A stretch of DNA of 64,000 nucleotides from Lantana camara (GCA_037501455.1 CM074856.1:93942001-94006000), one strand, 5' to 3'. Counted from the first letter of the stretch, positions 1 through 10,190 are shown. The notes: generated from the sequence alone by a model not told the origin. Numbers and translations: made by a program.

Positions 1-771
1 TTCTTCAAGTTGGATATAAATCACCATTTTCACAAGACTTCCTCATACAAGTTCATACATTCAATTTCATGCTAAGATGCATGGATAGGAATGAAATACA
101 CATCAAGGGAAGTTCGTAGCTTACCTTGGCTCTTGAAATGATGAAGAAATGAGGGAGATATGAGCTCTTAAAGGTGTGGTATGGCTTAAGTCTTCATCCT
201 CTCTTGAAGCTTATCCATGGCTATCACAATGAGGCTATTTTGAGGTTTGAAGTGAAATGAGAAAGGGGATCTAGGTTATGGTTTCAAGATATAATATGAG
301 GCTAGAGGCTTTATTATGATTTGGGCTCAAATAAATGACTTTCGGCCCAATAGGTCAAGATTAAAAGGTTCAAGGTCCAAACGGTTTCCGACAAATATAA
401 AGTAAATTCCATGGGACCCAAATCACCGAATCAAGTCCAATGGTGGTGTTGGAATTCGAATTCGAATTCCTGAGCTCATATTGGTCTCGAACGAGCCAAA
501 CTCACCTAACTTGAATTAGGCCCAAAACACACAAATAGGTCCAAGTCCTATTTAAATCCAACTCCGAATATTAATTTAAATTAATCCAAGTTCCATTCTT
601 AAGTTGTCATGCAAGAATGCATATTTTACCATTTTGGATTTTAGTCAATTAAGTCACGTTTTCAATCAAAGTTGGAATTAAACACATAAAAGGGGAATTG
701 AATCGCATAAGTGCGTAAGGTAAACACTCTCGTGACGCATACCTGTACGATTTATCGGACGGGGCGTCACA
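1..771 (-). repeat. 3' LTR of element A (partial)
   Basis: Collinear without net gaps with 5487-6257, the matching part of the 5' LTR. It ends (plus-strand reading) in ggggcgtcaca, the complement of the TG start of the LTR, and the polypurine tract follows at 772. It covers the upstream LTR part and the predicted first splice donor (complement of CAAG-GTAAGC near 121-129). Confidence 0.9.
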
Positions 772-819
772 ATCTCCCCCCCCCCCCCCCCCCCTTAGGA
801 GAACCTGGTCCCCAGGTTC
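772..819 (-). promoter_or_regulatory. Polypurine tract of element A with adjacent hairpin
   Basis: On the minus strand a run of 19 G (complement of C776-C794) preceded by TCCTAA and followed by AGAT lies directly before the 3' LTR start TGTGACGCCCC. This is where plus-strand DNA synthesis would be primed. Just upstream is a perfect stem, GAACCTG / CAGGTTC with loop GGGAC (801-819). The same position holds a similar hairpin in G, H and I. The 19-base homopolymer is long for a polypurine tract and may have expanded or be length-uncertain in the assembly. Confidence 0.82.
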
Positions 820-1086
820 GCTGCTCGGCTTTAAACAAACCCGGTCACAACTTCTTCATTACCTCAATAATCTCCCAAATTGGTTCCTCCGATTTCTATC
901 CTTTCCACAACCCGATCTTGAATCTCGTCCGGATACTTCACAACCCTCTAGTCCGAAGTAAATGGTAATTCTTCTATCGTAGGAATAGTCGACTCTTTGG
1001 TGTTGAACCAACATCTCTTCAAGGACGTCCCGTTCTTGCTTCTTGTAGTCCGTAATTATCGACGTGCATCGCAACCAAGACAGACA
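820..1086 (-). other. Non-coding 3' internal stretch of element A
   Basis: Sequence between the polypurine-tract hairpin and the periodic repeat array. No frame here resembles a retroelement protein. Confidence 0.5.
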
Positions 1087-1510
1087 GAGAGAATCCCATC
1101 TCTCAGCACAAAAGGTGAGAGAACCCCGTCTCTCGAACACAGAAAGCAAGAGAACCCCGTCTCTCGATCACACAAGAAAGAACCCCGTCTCTCGAGTAGA
1201 CAATTGAGAGAACCCCGTCTCTCAGCCTAAGTTGGACAGATTCCAGCATCTTCCAACATTCTAGTTCAAGAAATTCCAGCATTTCTCAAACCCCTAAATT
1301 CAAGAGAATCCAGCATCTCCCGAATATCTAAGTACAAGAGAATCCAACATCTCTCGTGCACAAAGCTTAGAAAGAATCCAACATCTTTCTATCACATAAG
1401 TCCTGCGACTCTCTAACACATAAATTGAGAGGATTAACATCTCCTAAGCACGTAAACAGAGAGAATTAAATCTTTCTCACACTGAGAACGAGAGATTCTG
1501 ACATCTCTCT
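1087..1510 (-). repeat. Array of short palindromic repeats, period about 30 bp
   Basis: Five clear units start at about 1087, 1117, 1148, 1176 and 1206. In the element's sense each is close to GAGAGACGGGGTTCTCTC, a stem GAGAGA / TCTCTC with a G-rich loop. The array decays into about seven more units up to 1510 in which the arms change together, for example AGAAAT with ATTTCT and AGAAAG with CTTTCT. It lies between the end of gag and the polypurine tract. The same unit at 29-bp spacing occurs at the same place in element H. The period argues against coding; an RNA structure is my inference. Confidence 0.75.
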
Positions 1511-2012
1511 AGCACATAAATACAATCATTTGAAGCACTTGTGCCTCCGTTCATCAAAATAGCACAGTTGAAAATTACAACAATCAATGCATATCATAAT
1601 TAGCAAGTATATTACATAATAATAAGAGTCAAATAAACGATGTATGTATGCTCGTGCCATGAATGTTTATTGTACCTTCCATCGCAGCATTCTGATCATC
1701 CTCTGCTTCTTACTCTTCTCCATCAAGAGCATACGCACGAGCCTGAATAGCTGGCCTCTTCTTTGAACAGGTGTCTATCCTGTGATTAGCAGAACCACAC
1801 ACCAAGCATTTACCCAAATACCTCCAACACTTCTCCAATAGATGGGAACCCTAACAGTGAGGGCAACGGGCCTGAGTTGGGGCCGGTAAAACTGGAGGGG
1901 CTGCGGGAGTAGTAGTTCTGGGCTTCTTATTGATAAAGCCCTGTGGTCCGATGGGGGTAACGAGAACATCGGTTCCTTGTTGGTTCTGGATTTGAAGACG
2001 CCGCTCTCGTAC
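1511..2012 (-). other. Non-coding stretch after gag in element A
   Basis: About 500 bp between the gag stop and the palindromic array. Nothing recognisable is seen; the frames here on both strands look like shadows. Confidence 0.5.
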
Positions 2013-2912
2013 TCATCGCATCTTAGCTCTCGATCGATCACAATCAGAAATCTTATGCTTCGGCGACCCGCAAAAGTAACATCTCCCCAACCTCTCCCAA
2101 CACGTATCATACTCATGGGTGTTTCCCCCACAATAAGTGCACAACTGGGGTTCGTTCCTCGGCTTTGAAGTACCCCTGGTCTCGTGTCCCTTTCCACGGA
2201 TTCTTTTGCCTCGAGTCCCATCCGGATGGAGTCCTCCTCCCATCGGAGTGTCCGAATACACTCTCATCCCTAGTCCGATCCCCGATGTATGTCCTCTTCT
2301 GTCCAACTCTCTTATGCCAACCTCCACCGCTAATGCTCCCTCAGTGACCTCCTCCCAAGTGCCCGTGTTCCCCACAAGTACAAACTCCTTAAGTTCACTC
2401 CGTAGACCTTCCAAGAAATACCTAGCCTTCATCCAATCATTGCCCATGATATGGGGTACAACCATACCCAACCTCTCAAACTCCTCCATGTAACCCTCAA
2501 CAGTCCTATCCCCCTACTTCAACGTGAACAAGGCTTCCAATCTCTGCTTCTGTAGGGTGGCCGTTGTGAACCTCTTCCTAAACTCCAGAACGAACACATC
2601 CCATGTCAATCCTTCACCCGTTGCCCCAAACCTCTGAACAATTTCTCTCCACCATTGTTTTGCAAGCCCACGTAAAAGTAGAGAGGTAAGTCGTGCCATA
2701 TTAAGAGTGTTGCATGGCCACACTTCAAATAAGCCCTCTATCCCCAAAAGCCACTGGCTAGCACAGATTTCATCACCTCCTTCGAATAGGGCAGGGTTGA
2801 AAGACTTGAACTCCAGATACAACCTTGCTACGGGGTTTATAGAGGGTAAGTCGGTTGAAAGTTGCCCTTAATTGTACAGATTAGGTTGGGAAGACTGAAC
2901 GTAGGGTAGCAT
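2013..2912 (-). pseudogene. Retrotransposon gag (capsid and two zinc knuckles), two nonsense codons
   Basis: Codes for the structural Gag of a Ty3/gypsy-type element, which would form the particle that packages element RNA. Read from ATG at 2912 the frame runs 300 codons to a stop at 2013, broken by TAA at about 2868-2870 and TAG at 2514-2516, with no frameshift. The N-terminal half carries the Retrotrans_gag pattern (WW near residue 87, then WDVFVLEFRKRF and, after the second stop, YMEEFERLG). The C-terminal end has two complete CX2CX4HX4C knuckles (CTYCGGNTHEYDTC and CYFCGSPKHKISDC). The start was chosen because ATG follows a conserved ATTTCAG that looks like a splice acceptor and is found at the same place in the other gag copies. 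There is no pol downstream. The lineage looks like the Tekay/Del gag type, by resemblance only. Confidence 0.85.
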
Positions 2913-3161
2913 CCTGAAATGCCAACAATTACAACGCCGGTATATGCATGTCGGTTAGTAAATGCTCATGTCACATAATAAATCAATCATCAACATCAAA
3001 GGCAAGTAATGTTTCACATTACATAAATCCAGCAATGTGATGAGAATTCAAATGTATAGCTTATCAAACTGAGATGTTCATGCGCATATAACCACATTGC
3101 CCTAAGCCGTACAACGTAGACAGAGTCAACACGACTCAAGAGCTCGGCTTTCCAACCTAGA
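2913..3161 (-). other. Leader of element A with predicted splice acceptor
   Basis: Untranslated leader between primer-binding site and gag. The sense strand reads GGCATTTCAG up to 2914, immediately followed by GATG, with the ATG at 2912. This matches a plant 3' splice site and would pair with the donor at 4498/4497 in the LTR. Confidence 0.55.
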
Positions 3162-3173
3162 GCTCTGATACCA
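3162..3173 (-). promoter_or_regulatory. Primer-binding site of element A (initiator tRNA-Met)
   Basis: Complement reads TGGTATCAGAGC, the 3' complement of plant initiator tRNA-Met, 8 bases from the LTR end. Reverse transcription would start here. It is followed in the sense strand by an imperfect hairpin with GAGCTC arms. Confidence 0.92.
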
Positions 3174-4570
3174 CTTAAGGATGTAACACCCCAAACGGAG
3201 GATGCCACATCCCCCGCACTGAGACCCAGACCCAGTCATGAAATGGAAGTTCATGCCCGAATCCGTATCAGAGCGAACGGGAGACGAATGCACAGGCTAT
3301 GCTAGGCGGATCTAACTCGACAAACTCAGAGTGTGGAAGCAATTCAAACATTCAAAACTAGATAGAGGAAGCATTTAAATCAACATTCAAAACAAGTGAC
3401 GGGTTCAACTAGCATAGATACCTAGTCCCGAATATCAAATCAACATAATGTAATAATCATCAAGTGCCACACAGGGCCGAATACGAATGCCACAGAGGGC
3501 TACAGAATGGTAAAGTATAATCTCAAGTCTACAAGTCAAATCATAAGTAAAGTGCATGAAAGACAAATGCAACTAGAAAGGCTAGACCGACGAAGTGCAA
3601 CTCAAAGGACTCACTCCTGCCTAGCAAAGGCCAACAGACCTACAACTAAAAGTGTAAATTAGGGGTCAGTAAACTTGAGCGAGTGAGGGGGCTAACGCAC
3701 ACCCACAATATATATAGAGAGAGCATAGCACAGAATAAAAGGATGGACTCATGAACCGGGGATAGGTGTTGCATACCAAAACATTTCGAAATAACCCAAA
3801 TAAATATAGATATATGTTTAGAAAGCATTTTCCAGAAGGACTCTATCCCGATTCATAATTCCATAATAGAATAGAACACATGCTCGGCGAGCACGAGCTT
3901 CCCACCTTTACTCCTCAGAACATAAATCAAAATCAATCTATCCTCTACACCAATGATGGAGGAGGTGTACCGTCCCCAAACCATCGCCAATAAACCATCT
4001 AATATAGACTCGATCTCAAGGGGGTAGCGAACCCACAAGAGTCATCCCCGGCCTTAGCCGGAGGCTCAAGATATCACGCCTCCCCTATCTCCCTAACTCG
4101 TGCAATGATATCTCAAATGGAACTAACGCACATGGTTGGAACCCCAACGGCCCTCACCGTTCTGGGGGACCTATTACCAGTAGCTCCTTGGATCCACAAT
4201 AGAAAAGAACATAATAGAACAGATACCATATAACATGGCCAACTCGCTAAAGAAACATAACACAACTGATTTTTCCAAAAAAACTTACATATGCCTCCAA
4301 AACTGGTTTTTATATATATCCCTACGCTGTGGAATTTAAGCCACGAAGGCTCCCACCCATGCAGGACCCGCGCAATGGTCATAAACATATCATATCCAAC
4401 ACATACGTATTTATAATAAGTTATACTCACATACAGGGGTAGAAATCAGCATGTAAAGGCCATAGGTCGCATAACTATACAAAATCCTAAACCTCACCTT
4501 GTGTAAGTAGAGTTTGAGAGTGTGAAGGGCTAAACACTCTAAACCTCGGGCCCACCGGCACCACCAAACT

Positions 4571-5610
4571 CTGTAACAAGACATGCAAAAGCCCAAACTT
4601 AGACTCTACATGAACCAAGTAAGACGTACGGCGTACAAAGTATGAATGACATGCGAAATGGAATGATGTTTATCAAGTTGGTCACAAGGGTAATTCAAAT
4701 ATTCAAGTAAATCATGCAAGTAAGGAAGTATAAAAGTTCAGAGATTGCATTCCAAGTCCTATCGGAGCATACAAGTCAAGTAGCAACTCAAACGAATCAA
4801 ATACGCACGAAAAAGAAAGTATTCACATGAATTCATTCAATTAAATGGAGTACTACCATCAAAGATTGTAATTGAAGTCATATCATAACATATAATTCAT
4901 AAAGCAACCCAAACGGATCAAGCAAACACGGAAAAGGAAAGTATAAAGTGTAACAGTAGCTCCGGAATAACTAAGCATGGGAACGGTCCTTCCCAGAACC
5001 CACCTAGCGAGCATGGGAACGACCGTTCCCATCTCAAGGCAAAAACGTGAATGGCCCCTCCCGTTCTCGCATGCTGACATCAGCCCTTGGCGGGAAGGGC
5101 CGTCCCGGGCACCAAAGCCAAACAGGAACGACCGTTCCGGCCAGATCTGGGCGTCTGTCTTGTGCAGATTCAACTAAGTTTCGGGAAGAAGACAACCATG
5201 GCAAAAAATGGCCGATTTCACACCATTTAAACCATAAAATTTCCACGAAAATCATATATATTATCACATAAATCATGCTTATCATATAAATATCAATTTA
5301 GCTTAAGAACAAGGGTGATTTTGGCCAAAATTCATGCAACCCATTTTCATGAAAATCAAGCTTCAACCATGGTAAGATGCATTCAAACTCACTCCTTATC
5401 ATACCATCAACAACTATAGCCCATATTCAACATGGAGAAACACATATTCATACTCAAGAACTCGAGGATCCATCATATAAACCATATTCTTCAAGTTGGG
5501 TATAAATCACCATTTTCACAAGACTTCCTCATACAAGTTCATACATTCAATTTCATGGTAAGATGCATGGATAGAAATGAAATACACATCAAGGGAAATT
5601 CGTAGCTTAC
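4571..5610 (-). other. Predicted intron inside LTR A
   Basis: Donor CCAAG-GTAAGC and acceptor CTTGTTACAG-AGTTTGG in the sense strand, giving 1,040 bp. Equivalent donor and acceptor pairs occur in LTRs B, D, E, F, G and, with a weaker donor, H. It contains the palindrome cluster. This is inferred from splice-site consensus and cross-family position; no transcript evidence. Confidence 0.55.
4979..5138. repeat. Palindrome cluster in LTR A (GGGAACG arms)
   Basis: Two clean palindromes: ATGGGAACG-AC-CGTTCCCAT at 5013-5032 and GGAACG-AC-CGTTCC at 5125-5138. Degenerate relatives lie at 4979-4994 and around 5092-5107. All use the same GGGAA / TTCCC arm. Confidence 0.85.
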
Positions 5611-6257
5611 CTTGGCTCTTGAAATGATGAAGAAACGAGGGAGATATGAGCTCTTGAAGGTGTGGAATGGCTTAAGTCTTCATCCTCTCTTGAAGCTTCT
5701 CCATGGCTGTCACAATGAGGCTATTTTGAGGTTTGAAGTGAAATGAGAAAGGGGATCTAGGTTAGGGTTTCAAGATATAATATGAGGCTAGAGGCTTTAT
5801 TAGGATTTGGGCTCAAATAAATGACTTTCGGCCCAATAGGTCAAGATTAAAAGGTTCAACGTCTAAACGGTTTTCGAAAAATATAAAGTAAATTCCATGG
5901 GACCTAAATCACCGAATCAAGTCCAATGGTGGTGTCGGAATTCGAATTCGAATTCCCGAGCTCATATTGGTCTCGAACGACCCAAACTCACCTAACTTGA
6001 GTTAGGCCTAAAACACACAAATAGGTCCAAGTCCTATTTAAATCCAACTCCGAAAATTAATTTAAATTCATCCAAGTTCCATTCTTAAGTTGTCATGCAA
6101 GAATTCATATTTTACCATTTTGGATTTTAGTGAATTAAATCACATTTTCAATCAAAGTTGCAATTAAACACATAAAAAGGGAATTAAATCACATAAGTGC
6201 GTAAGGTAAACTCTCTCGTGATGCATACCTATACGATTTATCGGGCGGGGCGTCACA

Positions 6258-6963
6258 GTACACCTAACCAAAATGACTAAAGTCGTCTATGAAGGTTATA
6301 AAATACTAGTGATTGTTTCTCGTACTTACACTAAGTGGTCCACAAGCATCAGTATGGATTAAATCCAATACTTTAGTGGCATGTTCCACTTTACCTTTAA
6401 AGGGAGTTTTGGCCATTTTCCCTTTAAGACATGATTCACAATGAGTTAACTCTTTAAGTTCATTATCATAGAATGATCCTAAATTAGTTAACTTAGCGAT
6501 CCTATCTGTAGAAACGTGGCCTAAACGTGTATGCCATAAAGAAGCCGAGATCTTGTCATCTCTTTTACGTTTGTTTAATTGTTGTATATTCAAAATATTA
6601 ATGTCCTTAGTTGTATAAAGTCCAATAGATAATGTACCAAGCAAAACAGAGTTTTATTCTTCTTAAGATAAAAGTTTCCATTTCTAGAGAAAGTGTCATA
6701 TCCTTCACAATCTAATATTGGACTGGAAATGATATTACTAATAATAGAACGTACATAAATGACTTTGTTCAAAACTAAAGTAAAGACACCTAAATCTAAT
6801 CTACACGTCCCGATGGCTTGAGCTTGAACGCTTGATCCATTCCCAACCTTCAAGACGCATTCTCCTTCTTTGAGCTGTCGAACCTCATTTAGCATCTATA
6901 CATCATTACAGATACGAGCTCCACAGCCGGTATCAAGTACCCAAGAATTAGAATCAATAGATA
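6258..6963 (-). pseudogene. Copia pol fragment: protease, GAG-pre-integrase, start of integrase
   Basis: The protease active site VLDTGCG is encoded at about 6922-6940 (Asp-Thr-Gly at 6926-6934). The stretch after it resembles the rest of the copia protease (VGNGSSVQAQAIGT, then KVIYVRSIISNIIS). The GAG-pre-integrase domain follows (LWHTRLGHVSTDRIAKL, then a CX2C motif in HCESCLKGKM), and then the integrase start (IHTDACGPL, further on YFITFIDDFS). Stop codons interrupt it near 6306 and 6270, another lies between the protease motif and 6895, and the frame changes within the protease to pre-integrase part. It stops at 6258, where element A is inserted. Confidence 0.87.
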
Positions 6964-6966
6964 GAT

Positions 6967-7803
6967 TTACTTCACAATAAACACACCATTCTTTAGAGTA
7001 TCCTTATACTCTTGGCAATTCCTCTTCCAATGCCCTTTCTTGCCATAATGATGGCAAACTTCCTCTGTCTGATCTTTTCTCTTCTTGCCCTTTCTCTTTT
7101 TAACCCCTCCATGGGGTTTAAGAGATCCCTTCTTCTTGGGAACTTTCTTCCCTTTGCCTTTAGAAGACCTAGAAGAGGAAGTGACCATCATTACTTTGCG
7201 ATCCTTCTTGATCGTGTCTTCAGCAGTCACAAGCTGACTAATCAACTCAGCTACAGTAGCATGAAGATGATTCACGTTGAATTTTAGCACGAAAGGATTA
7301 AATAATGGTGGAAACGATGCGAGCAACAAGTCCACCATAAGTTTTTCACTCAGTTGCATTTCCATGGAGGTCAGTTTCTCGTTCAAAGCAAGAAACTTGA
7401 GACCGTTCCCATAGACACTTGTACCTTCTTTCATTCTGAGATGAAAGGGATTCTTAGAGGTGTTGTACCTTAGAACACGCTCTTTGGGGCGGTACAATTG
7501 CTCGAGATGGTTATAAATCTCCCAAGTGTTTTTCATTGACTCGTTTTGCCCTTGCATATACGGAGACATGTTAGCTAACATGAGGCAACGGGCTTGAAGA
7601 TTATCTTCAGACCATTTCGCGATCGCCTCTCATTCGGCCCGAGTCGAAGCCTCGCCTTCAGCGACAGGCTCTCCCTCGAAGAGAACATATATTCTCTTTT
7701 CAGAATCTAAAACTATCTTTAGATTCCGAAGCCAATCAGAGTAATTGGGCCCCTTCAACTTGTTTGATTCGAGGATGGATACCAAAGGGTTTTTGGTTGC
7801 CAT
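6967..7803 (-). pseudogene. Copia gag (UBN2-type) with one nonsense codon and a damaged zinc knuckle
   Basis: Gag of the Ty1/copia element. ATG at 7803 begins MATKNPLVSILES, a typical start for this gag type. A TGA at about 7630 replaces an expected Trp codon, and the frame then reads on to 6967. UBN2-like features include the LEQLYRPKERV and LLLASFPPLFNPFV stretches. A basic Lys-rich region follows, then the knuckle CHHYGKKGHWKRNC, in which the second Cys of CX2CX4HX4C is Tyr. The reading frame is lost just before the protease; gag and protease are normally continuous in this group. Confidence 0.88.
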
Positions 7804-9659
7804 TTCTATTTTAGAGAATCACAGAACTACAACCTAAATGGAAAAATAGAAAAAACATGAGCATGCTGAATAATAACAAATACATATTATCAAGGTCTTT
7901 AGAAATATGTTCTCCCACCGTTTTTAGAAAGTTTAGAAATCCGAACAACTTTAGAAGAAACTTGTTTTCTCAATGGGTACTAGGATCCCAAGCAGTCTTA
8001 GTTTTGGACCCACGACTCGTGAGACATCCAAAGGTCTAAGAATCTTTAGGTAGGTACGAATTGCCAATTCCATCTCCATGGAATTCCTAGTAATATTTTT
8101 GCATCACTAATCTTTCAATCATGGACCCACAACTCGTGAGACATCTATATCTACTTTAATGTTGAGTAGGACCCATAAATCATAAGATCTCAACCAAACT
8201 TAGTTCGGAACGACCCACGACTCGTGAGACATCGCCCATTCTAAAATGGTCAAGAAATATTAATTATTTAAAATAATTAATCAGGAAACTAAGAGTTAAT
8301 AAGCTACACTAATTACCCCAAGACTCATGAGACAGCAATTAGTTTAACTTATTAAGTCCTAAATCCTATTGATGGAATGCTAGTTTATTACCGTGATAAA
8401 ATACCTATTTATTCGAATTTTGCTCAATATTTAAATGGGATTTTCGAATGACCTCACCAACATATAATGTTACACAAATTTTAATTGTCTTGTTTAATGC
8501 AGTTTCAAATAAAGTGCATCACAGAAGCAATTAGCAGATAGCATGTCCTAGCATGATACTAGTTATGTGATGATCATGGGTATCCTTTCTTATATGCAAT
8601 TATGGGAGCCACTCCATAATCACTAGTTCTAACATTCATATTACATAAGACAATTCATATCACATAGGAGTACAGAATTTAATGGAAAAACGCCCTATCT
8701 ATTACATTTAATAGAAACCGTCGAAACAATTTGGGGGGTCTTCTTATGGCCACCGTTCTTCAAGTGCTCCTTGTGGTTCCTTCTTATTCCATGGGTGCTT
8801 GTCACTAGAATGAAAAATAAAAACCTCACTTCCTAAGTTCTACTCTCTTTACATAAAGTAATATGACTCAATTTTTATATTGACCATAGACAAGTAAATG
8901 GAGCATACCCGACCCGAAAACAATAATAAGGAAAGCCACATAATAAACACATAACAGTACGCACAAAAGTAGGGCTCCCACCACAATTGAAAAGGTGCAA
9001 CTATGGGGCTCCGACCCTAATTGAAATCATCCATGTGTAAAATTTAAAACCATACATAAGACTAACCCATGATCACCTAAACTAGCATGCTTCAGCTTGA
9101 CTTTAAATTTACCAACTAAATTCAAAATTCTTTTGACTTCAAGTTACAACTAACTTAAGTAATTTGAATATAGTTCATTATTCAAGAATTTATTCAAAAT
9201 CTAATCACCGGATCTTGACAAAACAACAACTAATTCAAAATTAAATTTTTATCAAGAATATCATTCAAAGTGATATTTATTGTTTTCTCGAAAATTAGAA
9301 CTTGACTTCAATTCATAAAAATCCCAAAATTTATAATTATTTCAAATAAATAATTTTATAAAATTAAAATCTAATTTTAAAAATAAATTAGATTTTACAA
9401 AAGGGATTTTATGAAACTGGAAAAACACGAAAATAGGCATCCCGAGACAGCCGCGCGAGGTGCGCGAGAACCGCCGGCATGCACGCGCGCGAAGCACATG
9501 CGAGCAGCAGTCTCGCGCACACTGCCCGCGCAGCAGTGCCGAGACTGGGCGAGAGACGCCCGCCAACGTCCACACGTGACCGCCCCCCTGAGGCATCAAG
9601 CGCGCGCGCCTCGCGGACGGATCCGTGCGGCCCATGAGCATGCGCATCGCTCCAGGAGA
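7804..9659 (-). other. Copia leader, part 1, with a repeated direct motif
   Basis: Untranslated region upstream of copia gag. A motif close to GACCCACGACTCGTGAGACATC occurs at about 8006-8028, 8123-8145 and 8211-8233, with a weaker copy near 8316-8334. From about 9420 to 9659 the sequence becomes very GC-rich with many GCGC dinucleotides, in contrast to the AT-rich surroundings. No gene is seen. Confidence 0.6.
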
Positions 9660-10189
9660 TGTAGCACCCCACACGTGTGGCACCACATCCCCCGCACTAT
9701 GGCTCAACAAGAGTAACGAAATGGGAGGTCTGCACCCGTATCAAACCATAGCGAATGGGAAACAAACAAAACAAACCTCCTAAGCTAGGCGGAACTTAGA
9801 CCCTGCAAGTATAACCAACCAACGAAACCGAAAGCAGCGGAAAATTAAAATCCAAACATATGCATTGGCCACGGGCCTGTAAAAATTAAACACACGAACC
9901 ACAACCAGACTTGGGCTCCTCAGGCCTCTTTTTAACTCATAACAAATCCCGGCAAGGGCAATTCAATAACCAATGCATAAAGATTCAAATTCATAACTTA
10001 CAAAGTCAAATCATACATAATTTAAATACATATGCGAGTGCACAGACTCTTCTAACATAACTTGACCGACCCAAAGACTCAAAACAACTCCGCCTAGCTT
10101 GAAACTGCAACGCCAAACCTGCACACTAAAAGTTGGGGAGCGAGAGGGTAAATCTACAACTCGACTGAGTGAGGGGCTACCCACACACG

Positions 10190-10190
<1 letters not shown>

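Larger units (their letters stand above)
1..6257 (-). mobile_element. Element A: gag-only LTR retrotransposon, 3' LTR cut by window edge
   Basis: Read on the minus strand the order is 5' LTR (6257 to 3182), primer-binding site, gag relic, polypurine tract and 3' LTR (771 leftwards past base 1). No protease, reverse transcriptase, RNase H or integrase is visible in the 2.4-kb internal region, so the element would depend on a helper. The right end lies in a copia integrase frame that reads on directly from 6258, so A inserted into the copia element. A 5-bp duplication cannot be checked because the left end is outside the window; the right flank begins gtaca. Hand comparison of bases 1-300 with 5487-5786 gives about 10 mismatches and no gap, so the insertion is moderately old. 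Confidence 0.88.
3182..6257 (-). repeat. 5' LTR of element A (3,076 bp)
   Basis: Bounded by tgtaacacccc at the left and ggggcgtcaca at the right, TG...CA in the sense reading. Close to the left end it has the block common to all long LTRs here: the complement of GCGGGGGATGTGG and of a CCGCCTAGC-type motif, and then the complement of CCCTCACT near 3690. A TATA-like stretch lies at about 3703-3715. In the sense direction, the predicted exon 1 ends CCAAG at 5611, intron 1 spans 5610-4571, exon 2 is 4570-4498, and a second donor GTGAGG starts at 4497. The mid-LTR palindromes fall inside intron 1. Confidence 0.9.

Noticed and set aside
1087..1223. CRISPR-like spacing of short palindromic repeats
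   Set aside because: Period of 29-30 bp with 18-bp units, but the spacers are only about 12 bp and partly alike, there are no cas genes, and it lies inside a plant retrotransposon.
4977..5271. Several overlapping frames at the LTR A palindromes
   Set aside because: Open only because the palindromes are GC-rich; they overlap on both strands in an intron-like LTR region.
9411..9716. Long overlapping frames on both strands in a GC-rich stretch
   Set aside because: GC-rich sequence has few stop codons in any frame; the stretch is copia leader and crosses into LTR B.
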